The notes beneath the pieces were generated by a model that saw nothing but the letters and a program-made list of their open reading frames with translations, ran no database searches and was not told the DNA's origin. DNA of 64,000 nucleotides, from positions 39,447,830 through 39,511,829 of the forward strand of contig CM060462.1 of NCBI GenBank assembly GCA_030544235.1. The letters run 5' to 3'. Both the position numbers and the translations under genes were made by a program. Shown piece by piece: positions 1-11,370 of this stretch; positions within the stretch are counted from its first letter, which is position 1; each line of letters opens with the position of its first letter. This stretch comes from Lepturacanthus savala. Its lineage: Eukaryota > Chordata > Actinopteri > Scombriformes > Trichiuridae.

Positions 1-16
1 GATATTATGTCAACGC

Positions 17-1216
17 CTTCCTTCCTTCCTTCCTTCCTTCCTTCCTTGCATCCTTCCTTCCTCCTTTCCTTCCTTCCATCCTTCCTTCCTCCTTTACTTC
101 CTTCCTTCCTTCCATCCATCCTTCCATCCATCCTTCCTTCCTTCCTTCCTTCCTTCCATCCTTCCTTCCTTCCTTCCATCCTTCCTTCCATCCTTCCTTC
201 CATCCTTCCTTCCTCCTTTACTTCCTTCCTTCCATCCATCCTTCCATCCATCCTTCCTTCCATCCTTCCTTCCATCCTTCCTTCCTCCTTTACTTCCTTC
301 CTTCCATCCATCCTTCCATCCTTCCTTCCTTCCTTCCTTCCTTCCTTCCTTCCTTCCTTCCTTCCTTCCTTCCTTCCTTTCTTCCATCCTTCTTTCCATC
401 TTTCCATCCTTCCTTCCTTCCTTCCATCTTTCCTTCCTTCCTTCCTTCCTTCCTTCCTTCCTTCCTTCCTTCCTTCCTTCCTTCCTTCCTTCCTTCCATC
501 CTTCCTTCCTTCCTTGCATCCTTCCTCCTTTCCTTCCTTCCTTCCTTCCTTCCTTCCTTCCTCCTTTCCTTCCTTTCATCCTTCCTTCCATCCTTCCTTC
601 CATCCATCCTTCCTTCCATCCTTCCATCCATCCTTCCCTCCATCCTTCCTTCCTTCCTTCCTTCCTTCCTTCCTTCCTTCCTTCCTTCCTTCCTTCCATC
701 CATCCTTCCTTCCATCCTTCCTTCCATCCTTCCTTCCTTCCTCCTTTCCTTCCTTTCATCCTTCCTTCCATCCTTCCTTCCATCCATCCTTCCTTCCATC
801 CTTCCATCCATCCTTCCCTCCATCCTTCCTTCCTTCCTTCCTTCCTTCCTTCCTTCCTTCCTTCCTTCCTCCTTTACTTCCTTCCATCCATCCTTCCATC
901 CATCCTTCCTTCCATCCTTCCATCCATCCTTCCTTCCTTCCTTCCTTCCTTCCTTCCTTCCTTCCTTCCTTCCTTCCTTCCTTCCTTCCTTCCTTCCTTC
1001 CTTCCTTCCTTCCTTCCTTCCTTCCTTCCTTCCTTCCTCCTTTCCTTCCTTCCATCCTTCCATCCATCCTTCCTTCCTTCCTTCCTTCCTTCCTCCTTTC
1101 CTTCCTTTCATCCTTCCTTCCATCCTTCCTTCCATCCATCCTTCCTTCCTTCCATCCTTCCTTCCTTCCTTCCTTCCTTCCTTCCTTCCTTCCTTCCTTC
1201 CTTCCTTCCTTCCTTA
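17..1216. repeat. CTTC-type tetranucleotide array with higher-order structure
   Basis: About 1.2 kb of (CCTT)n interrupted by CATC, CTCC and TACT variants. A block at about 560-636 is repeated at 740-816 (180-bp offset), so blocks have been duplicated above the 4-bp unit. The reading frames that stay open here on both strands are a by-product of the repeat. Confidence 0.97.
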
Positions 1217-1287
1217 CTTCTCTCTGGCCTTGAACTTTCAAAGACCTCAGCAGACAGTAGCAATTGCCAAGGATTTAGTGTTTCCCG

Positions 1288-1289
<2 letters not shown>

Positions 1290-1325
<36 letters not shown>
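1290..1325. repeat. TG microsatellite
   Basis: Uninterrupted TG dinucleotide run. Confidence 0.97.
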
Positions 1326-1328
<3 letters not shown>

Positions 1329-1404
1329 ATCCTGAGGGAAGTCTGTTATTTTCTGTGTTTCTTGTGTTAAATTCAGTTATTTCTGTCTTTTAGATGTTTT
1401 AGTT

Positions 1405-1640
1405 TTTACTAGAGCTGCAAACATTAGTTGATTAATTGATGATTAATTATTATTATTATGATAATTAATTATTCACTGTTGAACAGAGCTGAATTCAAAT
1501 CTATTCAGGATCAAAAATGTCCCGTAAGCCTCAAAATAGAGAAATCAGCCATTAAATATTAGATAAATTACTGAAATTATTAGATAATTAGTCAATTATT
1601 TGAGATAAACTGCAAAAAAAACCTATTCCCTATTCCCTTT
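1405..1640. repeat. MITE-like dispersed repeat copy (agctgcaa family)
   Basis: Contains 'agagctgcaaacattagttg' followed by ATTAAT-rich sequence. Pieces of this family (Trp-free, AT-rich; 'gctggaaccagagaattt', 'actaaagaaaccagg', 'gattaatcaattag') recur at about 6280-6540, 6830-7010, 7220-7560, 8330-8460, 11,500-12,060, 12,180-12,500, 12,900-13,160, 14,530-14,690, 24,225-24,440, 40,690-41,110 and 43,690-43,960. The ends resemble common teleost hAT-type MITEs; the class is inferred. Confidence 0.6.
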
Positions 1641-1675
1641 GATTTCACTAATAATCAATGAATTTTCATTAGTTT

Positions 1676-1704
1676 AATATTTATATATATATATGTGTAT
1701 ATAT

Positions 1705-1756
<52 letters not shown>
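1676..1756. repeat. AT microsatellite
   Basis: TA/TG-interrupted (TA)n run. Confidence 0.95.
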
Positions 1757-1814
1757 GTAAAAACTTATAAAAGATCATCACATTCAAGTTTACTAATTAT
1801 TTCTGCAGGTTGAA

Positions 1815-2119
1815 GAAAGGGTGGTCCCCACAATGTGTGTGTGTGTGTTTTTATCTATCTTGATGGGGACATTAACCTGGATTATATTTGGAGTTAAAAC
1901 TATATCTAATTCATATAGAAAGGGTGGTCCCCACAATGTAGGTAGTTGACATGGGACCCCACAGGGTCAGATAAATGTGTGTGTGTGTGCGTTTATCTAT
2001 CTTGGTGGGGACATTAACCTGAATGAAGTTAAATGAGTTAAACTAAGTCAAATTCATGTAGAAAGCTTGGTCCCCACAATGTAGGCATTTGACATAGAAC
2101 CCCACGGGGTCAGATAAAG

Positions 2120-2120
<1 letters not shown>
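1815..2120. repeat. Dispersed repeat with 'ggtccccacaatgtagg' core, copies 1-2
   Basis: Units of about 130-150 bp contain 'tttatctatcttg', 'gtggggacattaacctg', 'catgtagaaagg', 'ggtccccacaatgtagg' and 'accccacagggtcagata', separated by short TG tracts. The same unit is found at 3040-3640 and 4430-4880, inverted at about 7340-7440, and once inside dok4 intron 2 at about 19,427-19,480. The unit itself includes the TG tract, which explains why microsatellites and this repeat co-occur. Confidence 0.85.

Positions 2121-2182
<62 letters not shown>
2121..2182. repeat. TG microsatellite
   Basis: Nearly pure TG tract at the end of a dispersed repeat unit. Confidence 0.97.
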
Positions 2183-2184
<2 letters not shown>

Positions 2185-2270
2185 TTTCTCTCTCTTGCCC
2201 CAAGGCTAACACTCTTGGGAAAGCGTCAGTCTGTCTACTCATAACTATCTGTCACAGATAACGTTGGGAT

Positions 2271-2271
<1 letters not shown>

Positions 2272-2325
<54 letters not shown>
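2272..2325. repeat. CA microsatellite
   Basis: CA tract with a few interruptions (ctcgcaca). Confidence 0.95.
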
Positions 2326-2326
<1 letters not shown>

Positions 2327-2396
2327 TCGTCCCTGGACAGCTGTGCCATAGACAGACAAGACACTCCGTCTCCAGACTCATATCAGATGATTGTAT

Positions 2397-2502
<106 letters not shown>

Positions 2503-2869
2503 TTTTTGTCTGTTTCCACACGTTTTTATTTAAATGATGAATTATTTTTAATGTGGAATCAGTTTTTTTCCTCTAATTTAACTGAAATTGAGACAGAAAC
2601 TCATTTTTTTTCTTTTCTTTTTTTACTTTTCAGTTTTTTTCTTTCATTTATCACATTAACAGAATATTTCCATGAACAACAAACAAACAACCATGAACAA
2701 CAAACAAACAACAGATTAAAGTTAATGTTCAACCTGAAACTAACCACTAACCACCAGTGATGAACAGACAGACTTCATGTCTCTGACGTGTTTGTAGGTG
2801 AAAAAACTGGATCAGAAACATGCAAATCATCAGCAAAACCTGCCGTCAACACACACACACACATACAAG

Positions 2870-3040
2870 GGATTATTACCAACAGGGGACTTCCAGGGTA
2901 AACTGTAAACAGGGGACTTCTGGTCCTGGTCATTGATCATCAATTATTGAAAATGTGCTTTTTAATTATTTTTTTTATAAATTGCCAAGCGGGGACTTGG
3001 AGCTTGAAGTTATGTCTACCTATCAAAGAGGGGACCTCCT
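2870..3040. repeat. Dispersed 'gggact' family copy
   Basis: Carries 'acaggggacttcc' and 'gataggtag'-like phrases. Related copies with 'ccagaaacagaagtcc', 'cccctgttggtaatggtgg' and 'gtcccctcttggacatg' lie in dok4 introns at about 18,985-19,060, 23,220-23,330, 23,690-23,770, 29,140-29,480, 29,800-30,080 and 31,520-31,710. Transposon class is not recognised. Confidence 0.6.
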
Positions 3041-3640
3041 CATAATGCAGTGTGTGGAGGTATTTGACATAGGACCCCACAGGGTCAGATAGACAAGAAC
3101 ACACACTTGTCAGATAGACAAGTGTGTGTTCTTTTATCTATCTCAGTGGGGGCCTGAAAGATTTTTTGGAGATAAAACCACATCTATCTCATGTAGAAAG
3201 GGTGGTCCCTACAATGTAGGTATTTGCCATAGGACCCCACAGGGTCAGATAAAGGTGTGTGTGTGTGTGTGTGTGTATCTATCTTGGTGGGGACATTAAC
3301 CTGAATGATTTTTGGAGTTAAATCTAAGTCAAATTCATGTAGAAAGGGTGGTCCCCACAATGTAGGTATTTGCCATAGAACCCCATGGGGTCAGATAAAG
3401 GTGTGTGTGTGTGTGTTTATCTATCTTGGTGGGGACATTAACCTGAATGATTTTTGAAAGTATGTCAAACTCATGTAGAAAGGGCGGTCCTCACAATGTA
3501 GGTGTTTGACATAGGACCCCACAGGGTCAGATAAATGTGTGTGTGTTTATCTATGTTGGTGGGGACATTATCATCAATGATTTTTTGATTTAAAACTATG
3601 TCTCACTCATATAGAAAGGGTGGTCCCCACAATGTAGAAT
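3040..3640. repeat. Tandem block of 'ggtccccacaatgtagg' units
   Basis: Four or more consecutive units of about 135-150 bp, each with 'accccacagggtcagata', a TG tract, 'tttatctatcttggtgggga' and 'ggtggtccccacaatgtagg'. Confidence 0.88.
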
Positions 3641-4129
3641 GGTGAATGTGTGACAGCGTGGAGGTCCACTGTTTGAGAGGTAGACAAGAACCTTCTCTGA
3701 TTTTCTGCTCTGAAAAACAATTCATAATAGTATTTTTACTTTTGTCATGTTAATTTAATACATGAAACAAACCTCATCATCTATTAATTATTAAATCCAT
3801 TAATTATTAAGTTTAATAAATGCTGTAAAATGTGGATCAGTGTTTCCCAAAACTGAAAATTCAACATAAAATCTCTTTTTTTTTGTCCAGACTCAAATCA
3901 TTTATTGAATATTTTTTTTGTATTTTTTCTTATTTATTTATTTCTTTAGACATTTTTGTATTCATAGTGTTGTTTTAATATTTTGTTTTATTTTTTTTTG
4001 TATATTTTAAATTATTTTTTAGTATATTGAGTATTTTTTTAGTATTTTTTGGTTTTTTTTGGTCTGATTTTAATCATTTTTCTGATGTGGAAAATACAAA
4101 AAACCCAACAGAATAAGTCTGCTAAGAGA

Positions 4130-4222
<93 letters not shown>

Positions 4223-4330
4223 CGAAGGGTTTGATAAATTCACTGAAGGAATCAGTCTGATATAAAAGGAGAAGAAAAGAACAGATGAAGCATCAATGAC
4301 TCATTACACTGCAGGAGAGAAGCTGAGAGA
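3641..4330. other. AT-rich spacer with AT microsatellite
   Basis: T-rich low-complexity sequence, parts of the MITE-like family, and a (TA)n run at about 4132-4218. No coding signal is seen. Confidence 0.8.
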
Positions 4331-4335
4331 CAGGT

Positions 4336-4426
<91 letters not shown>
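4336..4426. repeat. TG microsatellite, about 90 bp
   Basis: Uninterrupted TG run, followed by 'ggtccccacaatgtagg' units up to 4880 with two further shorter TG tracts (about 4555-4586 and 4717-4744). Confidence 0.96.
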
Positions 4427-4427
<1 letters not shown>

Positions 4428-4552
4428 TTCTTTTATCTATCTCAGTGGGGGCCTGAAAGATTTTTTGGCGATAAAACCACGTCTATCTCATGTAGAAAGG
4501 GTGGTCCCCACAATGTAGGTATTTGACAGAGGACCCCACAGGGTCAGATAAA

Positions 4553-4588
<36 letters not shown>

Positions 4589-4875
4589 TTCTTTTATCTA
4601 TCTCAGTGGGGGCCTGAAAGATTTTTTGGCGATAAAACCATGTCTATCTCATGTAGAAAGGGTGGTCCCCACAATGTAGGTATTTGATAGAGGACCCCAC
4701 AGGGTCAGATAAACAAGTGTGTGTGTGTGTATGTGTGTGTGTGTCTTCTTTTATCTATCTCGGTGGGAGCCTGAAAGATTTTATGGAGATAAAAATATCT
4801 CATAAAAATATCTCATTTATAAAGGATGGTCCCCAGATTGCAGGTATTTGACAGAGGACCCCACAGGGTCAGATA

Positions 4876-4877
<2 letters not shown>

Positions 4878-4919
<42 letters not shown>

Positions 4920-4983
4920 GCGTGTGCGTGTGCGTGTGCGTGTGCGTGTGCGTGTGCGTGTGCGTGTGTGTGTGTGTGTGTGT
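4878..4983. repeat. Compound TG / TGTGCG microsatellite
   Basis: A pure TG run passes into nine or so regular GCGTGT hexamers, then back to TG. Strictly alternating purine-pyrimidine, so favourable to Z-form DNA. Confidence 0.95.
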
Positions 4984-4989
4984 CTCCAT

Positions 4990-6540
4990 TGGTTTCAACA
5001 GAGCAGCTGTTGGTCAAAAATGTAAAATAATAAACACAAAGTTTAAAAGGTGAAAAAACTAAATTAACACCTTAAAACTAAAAACTAAATGTAAAACTCA
5101 TTAGAAAATGAATCAATTAATAAAAACTGAATATTTAGAAAATCTGAATCAGTCCCAAAACTGGAAATTCAACAAAAGATTTATTTTTTAGATTCAAATC
5201 CATTAATTTAATATTTTTATTATTTTTAACATATTTTTTAGTTTTTTTGTTTTTAGAGTTGTTTTCCTTTTTTAATTTTTTTGTATTTTTTAATTATTAT
5301 TAGTTTGTTGTAAATTTATACAAACATCAATCAAACTTTATTGAATATTTTATTGATTATTGAATAATTAGTAGTTTGGTTCATAAAATGCTGTAAACTA
5401 CTAATTGATTAATTAGTTAAGCTCTGATACTAATTGATTAATCAGATTTCGTTCCCTTGATTTTGGTAAAATATTAAATAAAAATATAATAATAGTAAAT
5501 ATTCTAATAAAAATATGTAATATAATAAAATAAAAGTCATCTTGTTTAATTAAAACAATTTTAAATCGACCAAAATCAATAAAAAAAATTACAATTACAG
5601 AATTATGAGATAAAAAAGTAAGAAAAAACGAAACTTCTTAGGTTCAAATGAAAAATATTCGATAAAAGACAAAAAATGCGATAAAATGAATATAAAACTA
5701 TAAATCTATGTGAATAAAATAGTGTCATTAATAATTAATAGTAAAATAAAAGATTAATTTCTAAATTTAAAGCGTCGTCGCCCTCTAGTAGATAAAACGA
5801 GTAAATACGCAGCATATAGTGTTTATTAACCGTCTATTACATGAAATATTAGGATATTCTGGTCATGTGACCTCATAAATTGTATGTGTTTTTTCAAAAT
5901 AAAAGCCCCCTTTTGACAAACTGACTATAAAACATAGATTTTTATATCATATCTTTTATAAAAATCAGGATAAAGTAAATGAGTCGAGGGTTAAAGGTTC
6001 ATTCTGTGGTTTCAACAACTAGAACCTGGGTTCAGTTTGATAAACGGCAGCTAACGTTAACATGTGGCTAACGCTAAGCTAACGTCAGAGTTTCCCCGCT
6101 GGAATAAAACTCCCGCTTTGATTTCACTGTGATTTACTTTTCTGTTTTCTAATCTTTGTAACTTCAGGGATCAGCGCCTTTCCACTTCCTTTGTCCAGCA
6201 TTTCAAATTAAAAGCCAGTGAACTGTAGAAATAAAAGTGGCTGAGCAGTGAGAAGGTGTCAGAGTCAGAGACAGCATCACTGATGATTAGTTGGAGCTTT
6301 ATGGAAGTGAATTAATCCACAGATGAGTCGTTGGATTCATAAAAAAATGGTGAAAAAGATGAAGATTCAACCTAAAACGTCTTTTTTTGTCCAAAGATCA
6401 TCAGTTTATTATTATAGAGACTAAAGAAACCAGGAAATAATCAGAGAAGAGAAGCTGGAACCAGAGAATTTGGACATTTTATAATTAATAAATGACTCTA
6501 ATCCATTAATTGATGATCAGAATAGTTGTGATTAATGTGA
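4990..6540. other. AT-rich gene-free spacer
   Basis: AT-rich sequence with MITE-like family pieces (5080-5200, 6280-6540). A segment at about 5850-5920 ('atattctggtcatgtgacct' and 'caaaataaaagcccc') recurs at about 13,208-13,256 just upstream of dok4. No coding exon recognised. Confidence 0.7.
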
Positions 6541-6550
6541 TTAACCCTTC

Positions 6551-6625
6551 CCCTGGTCCAGGGTGTTCCTCAGGGTTCAATGCTCGGTCCTCTCCTGTTT
6601 ATTTTATTATATCTGCAGCTCATTT
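6551..6625 (+). mobile_element. L2-type LINE reverse transcriptase crumb
   Basis: Reads GVPQGSMLGPLLFILL, the conserved GxPQGSxLGPLLF block of L2/CR1-type reverse transcriptases. Nothing recognisable continues on either side, so only a small remnant survives. Confidence 0.65.
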
Positions 6626-7620
6626 ATAAACATCCTCCAACATTAAAACTTTCAAACATCAATCAGTTTTTGTTGTGGTGCCTTTGTGGTAATATTACTA
6701 GATGATTCTTTTCTGTGTGAAATGTCTGAACCAATCAGGATGCAGCACCTGGACCAACAGGTGTGATGATGCGTTCAGGTGCATCAGGAAACCTCGTTAA
6801 ACCTGTTAAATCTGCACCAGACCTGAAATCAAAGCTGCTGATTCTCTGATTTCTACTGAAAAAACGACTCCAATCAATGGATTGATTGTCAATAGAGTCG
6901 GTGATTAATGTGATTATTGACAACTAATCGATTAATCCTCTACTGAAAAAACGACTCTAATCCGTTAATTGATTATTAAAGAACAAAGATTATTGGTAAA
7001 ATGTCAAGAATATAATTCAAACAGGTTTAAATTGACCAAAATCTAAAAAGAAATTATTAAACTATTAAAAAAAATGACTAAAACCACAAAAAATAAAAGA
7101 AATATTCTAGATACTAAAAATAATAATAATAAATAAAATAAAAAAAAAAATACAAATAAAATGTGAAAATAAAATATTCAATGGATTTGGAATATTTTTA
7201 AGAAGAAAATGTCCAAATTATTAAAATAAAAGATTATTTTCTGGTTTCTTCTATAATAATAAACTGATGATATTTGGACAAAAAAACACATTTTAGTTGA
7301 ATCTTTAACTTTATAAACCAACTAATCAATTAACACACACACACACGTTTATCTGAACATGTGGGGTCCTCTGTCAAATACCTACGTTGTGGGGACCACC
7401 CTTCCTACAGGAGACAGACGTAGCTTCAACTCCAAAACCACTGATGGAAACATTGATCCACATTTAAAGCATTTAATGAACCAAACTGTTAATTGATTAA
7501 TTAGTTTATTTCCAGTAATTGATTAATTAATCCACATCAGAATAGTCGTTAGTAGCAGCTCTGATCAGGAAGAGAAGCACACAATCACCTCAAAATGAAT
7601 GAATTCATTAATGGTTTCAT
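6626..7620. other. AT-rich spacer with dispersed repeats
   Basis: Holds MITE-like copies (6830-7010, and reverse orientation 7220-7330 and 7450-7560) and an inverted 'ggtccccacaatgtagg'-type unit at about 7340-7440. No gene seen. Confidence 0.65.
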
Positions 7621-7621
7621 C

Positions 7622-7622
7622 A

Positions 7623-7674
<52 letters not shown>
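7622..7674. repeat. CA microsatellite
   Basis: Uninterrupted CA run. Confidence 0.97.
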
Positions 7675-7676
<2 letters not shown>

Positions 7677-7768
7677 TCCTCCCGAGAGTGAGACACTCAC
7701 AATCTTCATCAACTGAAGGTAGTGAAACTAAAATACAAGCAGGGATGTATAAGAGCAATTATGCAGAA

Positions 7769-7899
<131 letters not shown>

Positions 7900-7981
7900 A
7901 AACATTTCCCATCGGGCTCAGTGGTAAATATCCCTGACAACAGTGGAACAGAGACATTAAACTTTAACAAGGGGGTCATTA

Positions 7982-7983
<2 letters not shown>

Positions 7984-8023
<40 letters not shown>

Positions 8024-8051
8024 ACACACACACACACATACACACACATAC

Positions 8052-8089
<38 letters not shown>

Positions 8090-8094
8090 ACACA

Positions 8095-8148
<54 letters not shown>
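7984..8148. repeat. CA microsatellite, about 165 bp
   Basis: CA run with a few CATA and CGCA interruptions, complementary to the TG run 85 bp upstream. Confidence 0.97.
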
Positions 8149-8150
<2 letters not shown>

Positions 8151-8238
8151 GCAGGGTTGACAGGAAGCAGCTTATCATCATCATTATATCAATGTTGGTT
8201 TAGCTAAGTGGCTCAGGAACAAAAGACCATTAAACATG

Positions 8239-8239
<1 letters not shown>

Positions 8240-8321
<82 letters not shown>
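8240..8321. repeat. CA microsatellite
   Basis: Uninterrupted CA run. Confidence 0.97.
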
Positions 8322-8323
<2 letters not shown>

Positions 8324-8459
8324 TTTTACCTATTTATTTTGCAGCTTATCTAAAATAATGTACTAATTTGAGTCATTTATCTAATATTTAAAGGCTGATT
8401 TCTTTATTTTAATCATTAATAGCAAATAATCAACTAATGTTTGCAGCTAGTGAAGAACT

Positions 8460-8462
<3 letters not shown>

Positions 8463-8524
<62 letters not shown>
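8463..8524. repeat. CA microsatellite
   Basis: Uninterrupted CA run. Confidence 0.97.
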
Positions 8525-8526
<2 letters not shown>

Positions 8527-9660
8527 CTCAGCTTCCATATGAATTATAAATATTATTTATCTGTATGAATTATAGGTGGACATGAATAAATCATTGTCCA
8601 CTGCATCAGCGTGTTCACCATGAATAAATGACGACGCTGCCGCAGCCTCGTTGTGATTTAAAGGGACGAAGCAGCAGAAAATGATCAAATTTAATCCCTT
8701 TTCTTTCTATCGGCCTCTTAAAGTGTTTAGCTCCTTTTTATTGGCCGTAACTTGAAAGGTAAAACCTTTCCCGGGGTTTTGATGTGAAGTTGTGATGTCA
8801 CTAATGACATATCCTACATCTATAGAAGGAGAATACAAAAATGATAATAATATTTCTAATTGTCACCAGGAAAAATATTATTAATAATATTTATAATATA
8901 CTGTAATATTCCACACACCCTTAAACGGTATAGAAATAATATTTAATATTAAAATATAGAATATATTTTTATTTCTGATCCACTTCCTGTTAATAACAGT
9001 CAAACATTCAATTCAGTTTTAATTCATAAATTGTTGGTGAAAAAAACAAATAAAAAATAAAATGACATAATTTCAGTATTTAAATGAAAACTGTATTTGT
9101 TGGGTGGATTATTATCAATGATTACAAACATTCATTTGGATGGAATTTTTTTAATTAGACTAGTCTAATTATTTAATATATTTTATTTTTTTAATATTTA
9201 TTGTTTTTAAAGTTTAGTTGTTTTTTTATATATCTTATTTTTTAATATTTATTATATTTTTTTTAAGTTTTATTATTTTTTATATATTTTATTTTTTAAA
9301 TATTTATGTTTTAAAGTTTTATTATTTTGTATATATTTTTTAAAATATTTATTATATTTTTTAATGTTTTATTATTTTGTGTATATTTTATTTTTTTAAA
9401 TATCTATTATATTTTTAAAGTTGTATTATTTTGTATATATATATATATTTTTAAATATTTATTATATTTTTAATGTTTTATTATTTTGCATATATTTTAT
9501 TTTTTTTAAATATTTATTATATTTTTATATATTTTTTATTTTTATGATTTTTTTGTTATTTTTTAAAATATATTTTATTCTTATTTTTGAATCAGTGTTC
9601 ATGACCATCCCTCCATGATATTCCTTTAATGTCTAAACCAGCATCTGTTTTTAATGATAA
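8525..9660. other. Spacer: low-copy island, then AT-rich degenerate repeats
   Basis: 8580-8800 is non-repetitive with balanced composition (for example 'attggccgtaacttgaaagg'). 9130-9590 is a run of degenerate 60-70-bp units of 'tttttaatatttattatatt' type ending in 'ttattattttgtatat'. No gene seen. Confidence 0.7.
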
Positions 9661-9667
9661 TTGATGG

Positions 9668-10995
9668 ATGATGTCTCAGGTCATGTGTTTCCGTGTCTCA
9701 GGTCATGTGTTTCCGTGTCTCAGGTCATGTGTTTCCGTGTCTCAGGTCATGTGTTTCCGTGTCTCGGGTCATGTGTTTCCGTGTCTCGGGTCATGTGTTT
9801 CCGTGTCTCGGGTCATGTGTTTCCGTGTCTCGGGTCATGTGTTTCCGTGTCTCGGGTCATGTGTTTCCGTGTCTCGGGTCATGTGTTTCCGTGTCTCGGG
9901 TCATGTGTTTCCGTGTCTCGGGTCATGTGTTTCCGTGTCTCGTGTCATGTGTTTCCGTGTCTCGGGTCATGTGTTTCCGTGTCTCGGGTCATGTGTTTCC
10001 GTGTCTCGGGTCATGTGTTTCCGTGTCTCGGGTCATGTGTTTCCGTGTCTCGGGTCATGCGTTTCCGCGTCTCGGGTCATGCGTTTCCGCGTGTCGGGTC
10101 ATGCGTTTCCGTGTGTCGGGTCATGCGTTTCCGTGTGTCGGGTCATGTGTTTCCGTGTGTCGGGTCATGTGTTTCCGTGTGTCAGGTCATGCGTTTCCGT
10201 GTCTCGGGTCATGTGTTTCGGTGTCTCGGGTCATGTGTTTCGGTGTCTCGGGTCATGTGTTTCCGTGTCTCGTGTCATGTGTTTCCGTGTCTCGGGTCAT
10301 GTGTTTCCGTGTCTCGGGTCATGTGTTTCCGTGTCTCGGGTCATGTGTTTCCGTGTCTCGGGTCATGTGTTTCCGTGTCTCGGGTCATGCGTTTCCGCGT
10401 CTCGGGTCATGCGTTTCCGCGTGTCGGGTCATGCGTTTCCGTGTGTCGGGTCATGTGTTTCCGTGTGTCGGGTCATGTGTTTCCGTGTGTCGGGTCATGC
10501 GTTTCCGTGTGTCGGGTCATGCGTTTCCGTGTGTCGGGTCATGTGTTTCCGTGTGTCAGGTCATGCGTTTCCGTGTGTCGGGTCATGCGTTTCCGTGTCT
10601 CAGGTCATGCGTTTCCGTGTCTCGGGTCATGCGTTTCCGTGTCTCGGGTCATGCGTTTCCGTGTCTCGGGTCATGCGTTTCCGTGTCTCGGGTCATGCGT
10701 TTCCGTGTCTCAGGTCATGCGTTTCCGTGTCTCGGGTCATGCGTTTCCGTGTCTCGGGTCATGCGTTTCCGTGTCTCGGGTCATGTGTTTCGGTGTCTCA
10801 GGTCATGTGTTTCCGTGTGTCGGGTCATGTGTTTCCGTGTGTCGGGTCATGTGTTTCCTGTCTCGGGTCATGTGTTTCCGTGTCTCGGGTCATGTGTTTC
10901 CGTGTGTCGGGTCATGTGTTTCCTGTCTCGGGTCATGTGTTTCCGTGTCTCAGGTCATGTGTTTCCGTGTCTCAGGTCATGTGTTTCCGTTCATA
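9668..10995. repeat. 22-bp minisatellite, about 60 copies
   Basis: Unit 'cgggtcatgtgtttccgtgt' + 'ct', with sites alternating CAGG/CGGG, TGTG/TGCG and TCTC/TGTC. A variant block at about 10,060-10,200 (cgcgtctcggg, cgtgtgtcggg) recurs at about 10,390-10,560, showing block duplication. Three open frames on the + strand encode the same 22-residue periodic peptide because 22 is not a multiple of 3; this is not taken as a gene. Confidence 0.97.
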
Positions 10996-11219
10996 ACTCA
11001 GCTTTGACCACGTGTTGTTATGTCCACTGACACGAAACGAGTTTCGCTATCAGCATAAAAGAGTCGTCGCCACAACTTCCTGTCCAAGCTGCAGCTTTTA
11101 CTCTGAATATTTAATAAAACGGCTGAATTTCACCGTTTCCTCTGTTTGATCTTTACATTTTCATGGTCATTAATTGTCTTAATGGTTTAAAATCACTGCA
11201 GCAGCAATGCAGTCGCCTT

Positions 11220-11250
<31 letters not shown>
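11220..11250. repeat. CA microsatellite
   Basis: Short pure CA run. Confidence 0.95.
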
Positions 11251-11254
<4 letters not shown>

Positions 11255-11257
11255 AAA

Positions 11258-11370
11258 AGCCCCGCCCACTTACCCCTCCCCTCCCTACTGACACGCCCAC
11301 TCTGTTGTGATTGGCTGAGAGCTGGCAGGGGGAAGCCCCGCCCCCTCAGACAGAGGGGGCGGGGCTACAC
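11258..11370. promoter_or_regulatory. GC-box/CCAAT-rich patch with perfect hairpin
   Basis: Contains GC boxes (ccccgccc, gggggcggggc), an inverted CCAAT (gattggctgag), and a perfect 14-bp inverted repeat at 11,334-11,347 / 11,353-11,366 with a 5-base loop. It is the only GC-box cluster in the AT-rich upstream region. A distal promoter or enhancer for dok4, 2.3 kb downstream, is possible but unproven. Confidence 0.3.

Noticed and set aside
7..1241. Long Phe/Leu/Pro/Ser and Lys/Glu/Gly frames on both strands
   Set aside because: Translation of the CTTC array; low complexity in both directions.
9661..11030. Three overlapping frames of about 445 codons
   Set aside because: Product of a 22-bp tandem unit read in three frames; no domain and no splice or promoter context.
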